Under the pieces are notes generated by a model. It ran no database searches. It worked only from the letters and a program-made list of their open reading frames with translations, and was not told the DNA's origin. Shown here one piece after another: positions 15,704 to 24,991 of a stretch of DNA of 64,000 bases (the first letter of the stretch is position 1; each line of letters begins with the position of its first letter). The position numbers and the translations under genes are program-made. The stretch comes from Rhodocaloribacter litoris. GTDB taxonomy: Bacteria; Bacteroidota; Rhodothermia; Rhodothermales; ISCAR-4553. Location of the stretch: NCBI RefSeq assembly GCF_011682235.2, contig NZ_CP076718.1, positions 2,660,598 through 2,724,597 of the forward strand. The letters run 5' to 3'.

Positions 15704-18700
15704 GTTTCAATACCTAAAAGGTGCGATTAAAAGCTGAATTCAACGGTGGCTCGTTGAATTCAACGATTCGTTTCAATACCTAAAAGGTGCGATTAAAAGA
15801 TCTCGGGTAAGAAGTTCATGGTCGAGGCAGCACCGTTTCAATACCTAAAAGGTGCGATTAAAAGCTGCTCTTGGGTTTTGCCGCTTCCACCACCGCCTCT
15901 GGTTTCAATACCTAAAAGGTGCGATTAAAAGGCCCGCGTGCTCATGTTCTTGTACGGGCTCCGCTTGAGTTTCAATACCTAAAAGGTGCGATTAAAAGCT
16001 GCGTGAGGCGGCCCTGCTGGCAGGGCACACGCAGGTTTCAATACCTAAAAGGTGCGATTAAAAGGCCCATCCAGCAGGTCACCCTCGCCAACCCCCTCTG
16101 TTTCAATACCTAAAAGGTGCGATTAAAAGGGCTACAGCGGCACCATCACCAGCGTCATCCTCACCGTTTCAATACCTAAAAGGTGCGATTAAAAGATCCT
16201 GCTGACCCTGGCCGAACCCCATGCGGTTCATGTTTCAATACCTAAAAGGTGCGATTAAAAGGGCTACAGCGGCACCATCACCAGCGTCATCCTCACCGTT
16301 TCAATACCTAAAAGGTGCGATTAAAAGGGACTCGGAGGAACCAACCTGTCTTCAGCAATAGAAGGTTTCAATACCTAAAAGGTGCGATTAAAAGGCCCTC
16401 CTTGGCCTCCTGCGCCATCTGGAGGCACGTCATCGTTTCAATACCTAAAAGGTGCGATTAAAAGTGTGCTCGGGGTCGGCGTGCGTGCCGTCGTACACGG
16501 TTTCAATACCTAAAAGGTGCGATTAAAAGTCAAGCGGGCCCGTCTGATCGCAGAAAAGGCCGACGTGGTTTCAATACCTAAAAGGTGCGATTAAAAGTCC
16601 GCCCCCCGACTTTGCTCCCCCCCCTTTTTTTTATCGTTTCAATACCTAAAAGGTGCGATTAAAAGCATCCCACTCGACGCCATCACCGATTCGCCGTATC
16701 AAACAGTTTCAATACCTAAAAGGTGCGATTAAAAGGAGGCCGTCGCGGGCGCCGAGGCTCATGTATTCGAGTTTCAATACCTAAAAGGTGCGATTAAAAG
16801 GAAGCTCTATGAACCCGGCAACGATCTCTTCCTCCCTGTTTCAATACCTAAAAGGTGCGATTAAAAGCCGTCCAGGACTACCGCGCCGCCGCCCGCTACG
16901 AGAGTTTCAATACCTAAAAGGTGCGATTAAAAGTCTCCAGATTCTGCCGTGCTCACCACCTTGTCCCAGGGTTTCAATACCTAAAAGGTGCGATTAAAAG
17001 TTGCCAGATACCAGAACAGGCAGGTGCGCGCCACACGTTTCAATACCTAAAAGGTGCGATTAAAAGTTGAGCAGAGGGTGGTGGCGCTACCCCGCAACAT
17101 GCGTTTCAATACCTAAAAGGTGCGATTAAAAGCGGATAACGTGTCCCAGCGCCTCGTCGAACTGCTGCCGTTTCAATACCTAAAAGGTGCGATTAAAAGC
17201 TGGCGCGCCGCGCCAACGACATTTTCAACCAGGAGTGTTTCAATACCTAAAAGGTGCGATTAAAAGCCCCGGCGTCCGCGTTGGTGCGGATCTGGTACGC
17301 CAGTTTCAATACCTAAAAGGTGCGATTAAAAGCGGCCTGGCTGCGTGCCGGGCTAGGGCGTGCCGAGGAGTTTCAATACCTAAAAGGTGCGATTAAAAGT
17401 GCTGGCGGCCGCCCTGGAGGACTCGGGACTGTTCTGTTTCAATACCTAAAAGGTGCGATTAAAAGCCGATGTACACGTCAAAATCCGTGCTCGCGTAGAC
17501 CAGGTTTCAATACCTAAAAGGTGCGATTAAAAGCTGCAAGAGGCCATGCAGCGCGATGACGCCACGCTGGGTTTCAATACCTAAAAGGTGCGATTAAAAG
17601 TGTGAGACGGGTATGACCGAGGAGGAGGCCGAGGAAGCGTTTCAATACCTAAAAGGTGCGATTAAAAGTGTGAGACGGGTATGACCGAGGAGGAGGCCGA
17701 GGAAGCGTTTCAATACCTAAAAGGTGCGATTAAAAGCTACTGCCGGCCTCGTCGAGCAGGTTGTCTACGCCCTGTTTCAATACCTAAAAGGTGCGATTAA
17801 AAGGCGTCCCGCGCATCCTGCCCGTACGCCCCCGTGTCGTGTTTCAATACCTAAAAGGTGCGATTAAAAGCAGCACCTCGGCACAGCTCATCGTCCCTGT
17901 CTGCGTCCGTTTCAATACCTAAAAGGTGCGATTAAAAGACGTGCGCCGTACCCGTAGCGTCCGAGATGCGGCCTAGTTTCAATACCTAAAAGGTGCGATT
18001 AAAAGCTGGGACCGGTTCGAGCCGGGCTCCCTGGGCGAGATCGTGTTTCAATACCTAAAAGGTGCGATTAAAAGCCACCTACATCGACGCGGGCGGCGTC
18101 GTGAAGACGGTGGCCTCGTTTCAATACCTAAAAGGTGCGATTAAAAGCCCACGGCGTGCGCCTACCGCGACGCCCGCCTCCTCGTTTCAATACCTAAAAG
18201 GTGCGATTAAAAGGGCGTCCCGTGGCGCAGGGGGCTGCCCAGGTTGAACGTTTCAATACCTAAAAGGTGCGATTAAAAGCCGCAACACCGACCCTGCCAG
18301 CCCGCTCGTCGCTATGTTTCAATACCTAAAAGGTGCGATTAAAAGTCGCCTGCGCCCCTCCTCGACGCGCACCATGTAACGTTTCAATACCTAAAAGGTG
18401 CGATTAAAAGGTTCGTGGCGGCCTGCGCATCCTGGCTGCGCCGCCCGTTTCAATACCTAAAAGGTGCGATTAAAAGCGTCGTTGGCGACGCGGTAGATGG
18501 TGTACTTCGAGAGTTTCAATACCTAAAAGGTGCGATTAAAAGCCGGCGGCGAGGCCCCGCCCGAGCAGGGCGGCGTCGTTTCAATACCTAAAAGGTGCGA
18601 TTAAAAGTCTCAGTTTGGTACGAACGAATGTGACGTCAGCCAGCCGTGTTTCAATACCTAAAAGGTGCGATTAAAAGCCTCGACGACCGCCTGAGGCGAT

Positions 18701-19610
18701 CCACCGGAGGGTAGTTTCAATACCTAAAAGGTGCGATTAAAAGCCCCGTCACGGACCACATGCTGCCCCACGAGACGGGTTTCAATACCTAAAAGGTGCG
18801 ATTAAAAGCTCCTGCCCCGCGTCAGCATCACTCCCGAGTTTTTCGTTTCAATACCTAAAAGGTGCGATTAAAAGCCGAGGGCACGATCTCCCTGGCCCAG
18901 CCATTCACGCGTTTCAATACCTAAAAGGTGCGATTAAAAGCGGTCTCCGCGATGGCCTCGGCATCCTCGCGGGCCCGCGTTTCAATACCTAAAAGGTGCG
19001 ATTAAAAGCGCATCGCCCGGCTGCACGCCCGCATCGCCAACATCGTTTCAATACCTAAAAGGTGCGATTAAAAGAGGAGCCACAGGCCGGAGAGGCGTAC
19101 CGGCGATCCCGGTTTCAATACCTAAAAGGTGCGATTAAAAGGCGGCATCGCGGACTACATCCGCCGCGTCACGCACAGTTTCAATACCTAAAAGGTGCGA
19201 TTAAAAGGGGTCAGGACCGGCCCGTGGGGGACATCGACACGCAGGCGTTTCAATACCTAAAAGGTGCGATTAAAAGACGGGCGGCCCACGTTTTTCAAGA
19301 GCTGGGTTCCCGTTTCAATACCTAAAAGGTGCGATTAAAAGTCGACGAGGGCGTCGATGACGGCGAGGGCCTGCCCCGGTTTCAATACCTAAAAGGTGCG
19401 ATTAAAAGCTCGAGCTGTGGGACGAGGAGCATGAGATCATCACCGTTTCAATACCTAAAAGGTGCGATTAAAAGTCGCATGGTCGTCCGGCACAAGAGCG
19501 AAACCCTGGAAAGTTTCAATACCTAAAAGGTGCGATTAAAAGTGGCGACGACGAGGCCGACGACCTCGTCCGCGTCATCGGTTTCAATACCTAAAAGGTG
19601 CGATTAAAAG
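15704..19610 (-). CRISPR. CRISPR array, 59 repeats and 58 spacers
   Basis: The 30-base repeat reads GTTTCAATACCTA..TTAAAAG on the plus strand. All 59 copies look identical by eye, and spacers are about 34-43 bases. On the minus strand each repeat ends in ATTGAAAC, the usual 5' handle of mature crRNAs, so the array is transcribed right to left with the leader on the cas side. The oldest spacers are therefore at the left. Two spacer duplications occur: 16130-16165 equals 16262-16297, and 17601-17638 equals 17669-17706. Small ORFs across the array with FQYLKGAIK are repeat translations, not genes. Confidence 0.97.
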
Positions 19611-19870
19611 TCCGCGGTTCAAAGAGCAAAAACACGCCTCTTGATGAAAATAGGCGGCTTTTGGTACAATGTCAAGGTATCTGTCGTCGTCGGCCTCCGG
19701 TTATCCGAAAATCCCGGGACTCCGACGACTCTTTCCAAGTATTTGTTTGTAAAACACTTGGATTGAGGGGCATGCCCGAGATTCCTTCCTTGAGGCATTA
19801 ATCCTCAAGCCGTGGCCCGGTGGACGACGACCCTGTTTTTAGTGTATCTTTAATAAAAACAGAATACTGA
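19611..19870 (-). promoter_or_regulatory. CRISPR leader with array promoter
   Basis: This A/T-richer stretch separates the array from cas2. On the minus strand TTGACA (19675-19670), a 17-base spacer and TATTTT (19652-19647) form a good sigma70-type promoter whose start would fall about 30 bases before the first repeat. Two inverted repeats lie further out: CCAAGT..ACTTGG (19735-19761) and CTTGAGG..CCTCAAG (19789-19809). The far end must also hold the start signals of cas2 on the plus strand; no convincing box was found for it. Confidence 0.8.
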
Positions 19871-20137
19871 ATGCCATATTACATTGCCGTCTACGACATT
19901 AACGTACGACGTGTCGCCAAGATGCTCAAGCTTTTCCGGCGCTATCTGACCTGGGTGCAGCGCTCTGTCTTCGAAGGCGAGTTGACCGAAGCCCAGTTCC
20001 GTCGCTTGCAGCATGAAGTCAGGCGGCTCATGAATCCCGAAGAAGACGTGGTCATTTTCTATGAGCTGCGCGACGTGCGCTACAGCCGCCGCCTGGTGCT
20101 GGGCACCGAACAGGGCCACCGCGACCGGTTCCTCTGA
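19871..20137 (+). CDS. cas2: CRISPR-associated endonuclease Cas2
   Basis: The product is 88 residues, a normal Cas2 length. The first strand MPYYIAVYDI carries the conserved aspartate (D9), and the RYLTWVQRSVFEGELTEAQF segment is typical. Cas2 forms the integration complex with Cas1. It is odd that this gene is on the plus strand while all other cas genes are on the minus strand. Its TGA (20135-20137) directly abuts the convergent cas1 stop codon with no gap. It must be transcribed separately, from within the leader region. Confidence 0.93.
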   Translation: MPYYIAVYDINVRRVAKMLKLFRRYLTWVQRSVFEGELTEAQFRRLQHEVRRLMNPEEDVVIFYELRDVRYSRRLVLGTEQGHRDRFL

Positions 20138-21220
20138 TCACCACCACATGTGCAGACCCTGATAGGGCTCGTTCTTCGGGTCCAGCAGGTGCCGGATCAG
20201 CTTGTAGCATTCCAGCCGGATCAGGCGCTCATAGCTGACGTGTCGCTCCAGACGGCGGTGATGAACCGTCTGGCGCAATCGTTCATCCCAGTACCGGACG
20301 AAAATCCGCCGTCCCGCTTCTTTCAGATACACCCCGCCCAGTCGCTCTTCAAAGTGCCGGGGAGTCACCTCACCGGTTTTGACCAGCCGAAAGATGGCGC
20401 GATCGACCAGGATAGGCTTGAAGATCTCGGACAGGTCCAGCGCCAGCGAAAAGCGCCGCGCGCCCGGCTCGTGCAGATAGGAGATGGTCGGATCCAGCGC
20501 CGTGCGGTGAATCTGGCGAAGGGTGGTCGTGTAGCAGAGGCTGTTGCCGAAGCTGATCAGTGCGTTGATCTCGTTGGAGGGCGGCCGCCGCTCGCGCTTT
20601 TCGAAGACAAAGGCTTCGCCGGGTCCGTCGGACAGAATCGCCGGCCAGACGCCGTAGTAGGCGTCTCGGCTGCGTCCTTCGATCCCCATCAGTTCGGAAA
20701 TTTTCTCGGCGGACCTGAGCTGGGCGCGCTCCTGCTCGATGGTGGCGATGGCGGCGGAGACGGTCTCCCGGCGCGTCCCTTCCAGACGATTGACATAGTA
20801 CCGCAGCACGCGCAGCAGGTTGTAGGTGGCCGCCTCCACGATGGCCCGCGCCAGATAAAGCCGCCGCTTCGTTCGCACATAGTGCAGGACCTGTTCGATA
20901 CGCAGCCGCCCGCTGTGCAGGTGGTCGCGCGGGATGTAGGTGCCCGTGTAGTTGCCGTAGTAGTCGTAGAAGTGCGCCGGAATGTCGTGGCGTGCCAGAA
21001 ACGTGAGCAGTTTTGAGTTCAGATCGACCTCGCCGAAGAAATACAGGCTTTCAATCTGCTCGACCGGAAAGGGGATGCGTTCGCCGCTGGGCGTGCCCGA
21101 TGGCTCGCCCGTCTCGTCCTGGTCGTCCGGGATGCGCTCGCCGGCGGCTTTTTCGAAGAAGAGCGTGTTCTGTCGCCGGCGCAGGCGCCCGCTGGAGAAA
21201 ATGTAGTAGGGACGCTTCAT
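20138..21220 (-). CDS. cas1: CRISPR-associated endonuclease Cas1 (type I-B)
   Basis: The product is 360 residues, somewhat longer than the usual 320-340. It opens KRPYYIFSSGRLRRRQNTL and continues YFFGEVDLNSKLLTFL, the I-B style. The metal-binding residues are in ELMGIEGRSR (Glu), SYLHEPG (His) and LALDLSEIFKP (Asp/Glu). Between the first strands and the VEQIESLYFFG segment there is an extra acidic stretch of about 25 residues (near residues 25-50), with GERIP occurring at both ends. Cas1 with Cas2 inserts new spacers. The start ATG overlaps the stop of a 36-codon ORF (ATGA). Confidence 0.95.
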   Translation of the reverse strand: MKRPYYIFSSGRLRRRQNTLFFEKAAGERIPDDQDETGEPSGTPSGERIPFPVEQIESLYFFGEVDLNSKLLTFLARHDIPAHFYDYYGNYTGTYIPRDHLHSGRLRIEQVLHYVRTKRRLYLARAIVEAATYNLLRVLRYYVNRLEGTRRETVSAAIATIEQERAQLRSAEKISELMGIEGRSRDAYYGVWPAILSDGPGEAFVFEKRERRPPSNEINALISFGNSLCYTTTLRQIHRTALDPTISYLHEPGARRFSLALDLSEIFKPILVDRAIFRLVKTGEVTPRHFEERLGGVYLKEAGRRIFVRYWDERLRQTVHHRRLERHVSYERLIRLECYKLIRHLLDPKNEPYQGLHMWW

Positions 21221-21327
21221 CGTTCAGGGGGCTGACATTCGCGGGGAAGCAGCGAAAGCAGCCGGGCAAAGCAGGTCAGCGTTGCCGCGACGTCGGCTGC
21301 GCAGTAGCGGCGCACGCCTTCGATCAC
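21217..21327 (-). pseudogene. Remnant of a DEDDy 3'-5' exonuclease gene between cas4 and cas1
   Basis: A 36-codon frame starts with GTG overlapping the cas4 stop and ends in a TGA overlapping the cas1 ATG. It reads IEGVRRYCAADVAATLTCFA and then RLLSLLP. YCAAD fits the Exo III motif Y-x3-D of PolB-type (DEDDy) exonucleases, where YCxxDVxxT is usual near the C-terminus. The other exonuclease motifs are absent, so this looks like the last part of a deleted gene. Alternatively it is a translated linker peptide that couples cas4 to cas1. The family assignment rests on one motif. Confidence 0.5.
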
Positions 21328-21866
21328 CCGAAGCACAATTCCTCATACGCACATTTTTTGCAGAAGCGGCGGTTTTCGAGGCGAGGTGGTGGGGTGGGTA
21401 GGGCAGCCGTCTGATGCAGCTCCTGCACGAGCGTGCGCAACCGGGCTTCTTCGTCTGCGGTGAGCGTGACGGCTTCGGTGCGGCGCTGGCGGGGAAAGTT
21501 GAGCTGGCCTTCGAAGGGACGACCGTCGGGCCGCGTCACACCCCGGAGCTTGAGCAACCACAGGTAGAAGCGGAGTTGCCAGCGGTGCGCTTCGAGGCCG
21601 GAGGGACTCCGTTTCGTCTCATGGAGTACGCCGTCGCGCAGCTCGGCCCAGTCGATGCGTCCGGCCAGCCGGAGCCCTTCGTGGCCTTCCACTTCCACAT
21701 TCACGTGCTGCAGCTCGTCGGCATAGGTGGTCTCGTCCAGCAGGCGTCCCAGCGCCACGGCCTCCGACTCCTGCTCCATCCAGAGCCCATGCACGGCCAG
21801 CCACGCCTTGCGCCGACAGAGCACAAAGTAGTTCACCAGCGTGCCGGTGATGGAAAGCTCAGGCAT
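21324..21866 (-). CDS. cas4: CRISPR-associated exonuclease Cas4
   Basis: The product is 180 residues, a normal Cas4. It has the iron-sulfur cysteines C17, C169, C172 and C178 (last three in CKKCAYEELC) and the RecB-type nuclease residues D72 (GRIDWAE), E83 and K85 (HETKRS) and the QxxxY motif (QLRFY, 97-101). Cas4 trims prespacers and selects PAM-bearing DNA for the Cas1-Cas2 complex. The gene lies downstream of cas3 by 33 bases in the cas operon. Confidence 0.93.
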   Translation of the reverse strand: MPELSITGTLVNYFVLCRRKAWLAVHGLWMEQESEAVALGRLLDETTYADELQHVNVEVEGHEGLRLAGRIDWAELRDGVLHETKRSPSGLEAHRWQLRFYLWLLKLRGVTRPDGRPFEGQLNFPRQRRTEAVTLTADEEARLRTLVQELHQTAALPTPPPRLENRRFCKKCAYEELCFG

Positions 21867-21899
21867 GGTCCCTTCCTTGCGCCCAGCGTCTGTTCAGAT

Positions 21900-24275
21900 T
21901 CACAGCATAAACGATGCGGTATCATTTCTGATGTCTGGCTGTAGCCCCAGACAGGGATCGTACTTGCAGTCGGCCACCCACACCCGGTACTCCTGCAACC
22001 GCGTCACTGCATTCTGCTGACGCAGGGCATGAAAGCGTCCCTGCGAAATCGGCACGAGCAGCCCGTAGGCTTCGACATACTCCCCGCGTTCGGCTCGTCG
22101 CAAGAACGCCTCCTGGAGCTGCAGCGGAAGCACTTCGTAGCCATCAAACAGCGCATCGAACTGATCCTCCAGGTTCGGATCCGACTCAAAAGCCACCAGG
22201 TGTTCCGGACCGGCTACCGCTTCGTAGGAAGAACGGCCACGCGCCACCTCCTGTTGAAGCGACGGTACTTCGAGCTCGTACACCGCATCCAGCCATGCGC
22301 CAATCGTTGCCTCATCGATCATCTGTCCATCAAACCGTTCGAGGTGCGCCACCGTGCGACGCATCAGCGCTTCCTGGCGATACGGCCAGGTCCAGTCCAT
22401 GGCTTCTGTCATCACAAAAACGGGACGCTCTTTGAAATGTCGCCGGCGGTTTACCCGCCCGAAACGCTGCACCAGCGCTTCCAGAGGGGCCGGATCGGTG
22501 TAGATCGTATCGAAATCGACATCCAGGCTCACCTCCACGACCTGTGTGGCCACCACCACGAAGCCGCCCTGACGTGGCTGTCGATCGACCCGCGCCTGCA
22601 AGACGGCCTCTCGCTGCAGCCGATCTTCGGCCGTAAATCGGCTGTGCACCAGCAGCACCGGATCGTGCTCGGGATCACAACTTTGCGGCCACGGGCTGTT
22701 CAACCGTACAGCCAGCGCTTCGGCGAGCTGCTGCGCAGCGGCTACCAGGTTGGTTACGACCAGCACGGCCTCACCCTGCTGCACACGCCGAACGATCTCG
22801 TCCAGAACGTGCCCATCCGCCAGCTTTCCTTTTTTCAGAAAAAGGCGATGGCGACAGAATTGCTTGTACAGCTGACTGTCGGCCGACTGCCAGACAACCT
22901 TCAGTTCCCGCTCCAGCAAGTCGCGCAGCCAGGAAGGCATGGTAGCCGTCATTACGGCCAGGCGCACGTCAAAATGCTGTTGCAACATAGAAAACAGTCC
23001 CAGTAGCAGCCCGAGCCGAAAGGGTTCGTAGCCGTGAATTTCATCGACGATCAGATGGGCTCCCTGGAGCATGGCCCACTGCCCTTCGTAGCCTGGCAAT
23101 CGGAAAGCCGCCCGCAGTAACTGATATGGTGTGGCCAGCAAGACGGGCTGCTGATGCAAGCGCCCCAGCGCCTTGAATCGCTGCGCCTGCTGATAGGCCA
23201 CCACCTGCTCGGTAACCTCGTCGCGAATCAGCTCCCGGTAAACCGCCTGGACGGCCCGGCTATGCAGCAGCGCCACATCATCCCTGTTCAGGCCATATTT
23301 ATCGACGAAACGCTGATACATCGCATTCAGGCTGGCCTGGTATGGAAGCAGATAGCATACAGCGCCCCGGCGGCCTTCCTGAAGCTGACGGCGCGCCCAG
23401 AGCAATGCCGCTTCCGTTTTTCCGCTTCCGGTAGGCGCGGCCAGCAGCAGCGAGCCCACATGCTCGGCGGCCGTTTGTTGATGCGTGTACCAGCCGGATC
23501 GGCTGGACGGCAACGCCTTCGCAACGCCGTCCAGATCAGGCGCCTTCAACGGGGGAGCCTGCGCACTGGCGAGGCGATCGGCCTGCAGCATGAGGCCGCG
23601 TACAAACAGCGCCTGCCGCCGACGCTGCCATGCGTACCGGCGCTCCCTGCGTGCAGGCCGACGCTGGCTCCGAAAGTACTGGCGATAACAGGCAAGCGCC
23701 TTCCGAATACGATCCGGCCCATTGCTCAGCAACACCGGCACGTCATTGAGCAGCACGTGAAGCGAGGGCGCCTGCACGTTCAGGCGCTCTGCCGAGACTA
23801 TCCCGGGCCATTCCTCAGCAGTCCAATGGGCCAGCGCCTCTAACCTTTTTTGATCCATTTCCAGCCAGCGCTCATCGATGCCGCTGTCGGCCGGATCTTC
23901 CACTTCGATGTACTGGCGGGCCAGCACCGGGTAATCCCGATGGTGGGCGGCCACGGCGGCCACCGCCAGCGGATAGCGCAGGTCGTCTGCCGGCAAGAGC
24001 CAGTCCAGAAACGCCAGCGAGAGCATCTCGTGGCGGTAGTTCCATTTTTCTCCGCTCTGGAGCATTTCCTGGAATCCCCGGGCAGCCTTGCCGAAATCGT
24101 GCACCCAGGCGGCGGCAAACAGCGCGTCCCAGAGGCCGGGCAGTTCCAGCTTCTCCTCCAGATCGGGCATGCGCTCGCGCAGCTGCCGCAACCGCGCCAC
24201 CACCTGCCGGGTATGGGCCGGGAGCGACTCCCCGCCCCGGGCTGCGCTTTTCGCCAGCAGGTCTTCCGCTTCCAT
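21900..24275 (-). CDS. cas3: CRISPR-associated nuclease/helicase Cas3
   Basis: The product is 791 residues from the ATG at 24275; the upstream extension of this frame overlaps cas5 and is not family-like. The N-terminal HD nuclease has H21, H59-D60 (WVHDFGK), H82 and H111-H112 (AAHHRDYP). The superfamily 2 helicase has Walker A AAPTGSGKTE (279-288), a DEIH box (411-414) and the motif VI region VQRFGRVNRRR. Cas3 unwinds and degrades target DNA once Cascade has bound. It is placed after cas5 with only 5 bases between. Confidence 0.95.
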   Translation of the reverse strand: MEAEDLLAKSAARGGESLPAHTRQVVARLRQLRERMPDLEEKLELPGLWDALFAAAWVHDFGKAARGFQEMLQSGEKWNYRHEMLSLAFLDWLLPADDLRYPLAVAAVAAHHRDYPVLARQYIEVEDPADSGIDERWLEMDQKRLEALAHWTAEEWPGIVSAERLNVQAPSLHVLLNDVPVLLSNGPDRIRKALACYRQYFRSQRRPARRERRYAWQRRRQALFVRGLMLQADRLASAQAPPLKAPDLDGVAKALPSSRSGWYTHQQTAAEHVGSLLLAAPTGSGKTEAALLWARRQLQEGRRGAVCYLLPYQASLNAMYQRFVDKYGLNRDDVALLHSRAVQAVYRELIRDEVTEQVVAYQQAQRFKALGRLHQQPVLLATPYQLLRAAFRLPGYEGQWAMLQGAHLIVDEIHGYEPFRLGLLLGLFSMLQQHFDVRLAVMTATMPSWLRDLLERELKVVWQSADSQLYKQFCRHRLFLKKGKLADGHVLDEIVRRVQQGEAVLVVTNLVAAAQQLAEALAVRLNSPWPQSCDPEHDPVLLVHSRFTAEDRLQREAVLQARVDRQPRQGGFVVVATQVVEVSLDVDFDTIYTDPAPLEALVQRFGRVNRRRHFKERPVFVMTEAMDWTWPYRQEALMRRTVAHLERFDGQMIDEATIGAWLDAVYELEVPSLQQEVARGRSSYEAVAGPEHLVAFESDPNLEDQFDALFDGYEVLPLQLQEAFLRRAERGEYVEAYGLLVPISQGRFHALRQQNAVTRLQEYRVWVADCKYDPCLGLQPDIRNDTASFML

Positions 24276-24280
24276 ACAGC

Positions 24281-24991
24281 TTAACGGAACGCGTGGAAAT
24301 AGAGCAAATGCGGTTCGTTTGAACCTGGCGCTTCTGTCCAGCACGGTTCCGGCGCGTCCGACTCCAGATGGACCGGTGCATCCAGTGCCAGAAACCAGTC
24401 CCACGCCACCTGATGCCGGCTTCTCGGGGTAATGAAGCGCGGCATATAGAAAGCAGGAGCCAGCGGTGCCTTTTCCCGAAAGCTTACCGGAAGCAGTCCG
24501 GGCACCAGCCATCCTCTACGCGCGGCGTGCAGCCTCACTCGTTCGACCCGTCGTACGCTGACCAGCTCCTGAGAGCGGCCCAGCGTCAGGATATAGCAGG
24601 GGTTGCGAAATGCCCGGTAAAGTGCCTCCAGTTCGTCCCCGGTCACGTACAGCGTAAGTCGAGGATGCACCAGCCACTCACGCGGAAGAATGTTGCTTGT
24701 CGCTTCCAGATTCTTCCGGGCGGCTTCGCCACGCGTGGCCGTATTGGGTTGAACAAACCAGATTGTCTCCACATCGTCCACCCGATGACGCGCGCACTCA
24801 AACCGGTAGGCAAACTGTAGTGCCTCCGGATCCGGGAAACGCCCCAGCGCCGCGCTGATCAGGCCGTAGATCGTAGAGGGCGGCGGCATGGGGTAGGTGG
24901 GCTGGCGGCCGATCAGAAAATGCGGATGGCGAAACGACGCGACCGGACCCGCCAGATCAACTTTGACCGCTTCCAGGCGAGCTTCGTTCAT
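24281..24991 (-). CDS. cas5: Cascade subunit Cas5 (type I-B)
   Basis: The product is 236 residues from the ATG at 24991, which overlaps the cas7 stop (ATGA); another ATG nine bases upstream is possible. It opens with the Cas5 RAMP strand and the loop AGPVASFRHP, then PTYPMPPPSTIYGLISAALG, the hallmark of the family. Cas5 caps the 5' handle of the crRNA in Cascade. The coupling to cas7 suggests balanced production. Confidence 0.92.
   Translation of the reverse strand: MNEARLEAVKVDLAGPVASFRHPHFLIGRQPTYPMPPPSTIYGLISAALGRFPDPEALQFAYRFECARHRVDDVETIWFVQPNTATRGEAARKNLEATSNILPREWLVHPRLTLYVTGDELEALYRAFRNPCYILTLGRSQELVSVRRVERVRLHAARRGWLVPGLLPVSFREKAPLAPAFYMPRFITPRSRHQVAWDWFLALDAPVHLESDAPEPCWTEAPGSNEPHLLYFHAFR

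Noticed and set aside
15919..19526. Small plus-strand frames containing FQYLKGAIK
   Set aside because: They are translations of the CRISPR repeat and spacers, not genes.
24276..24512. N-terminal extension of Cas3 to 24512
   Set aside because: It overlaps cas5 in another frame and lacks HD-domain features; the ATG at 24275 gives the normal start.
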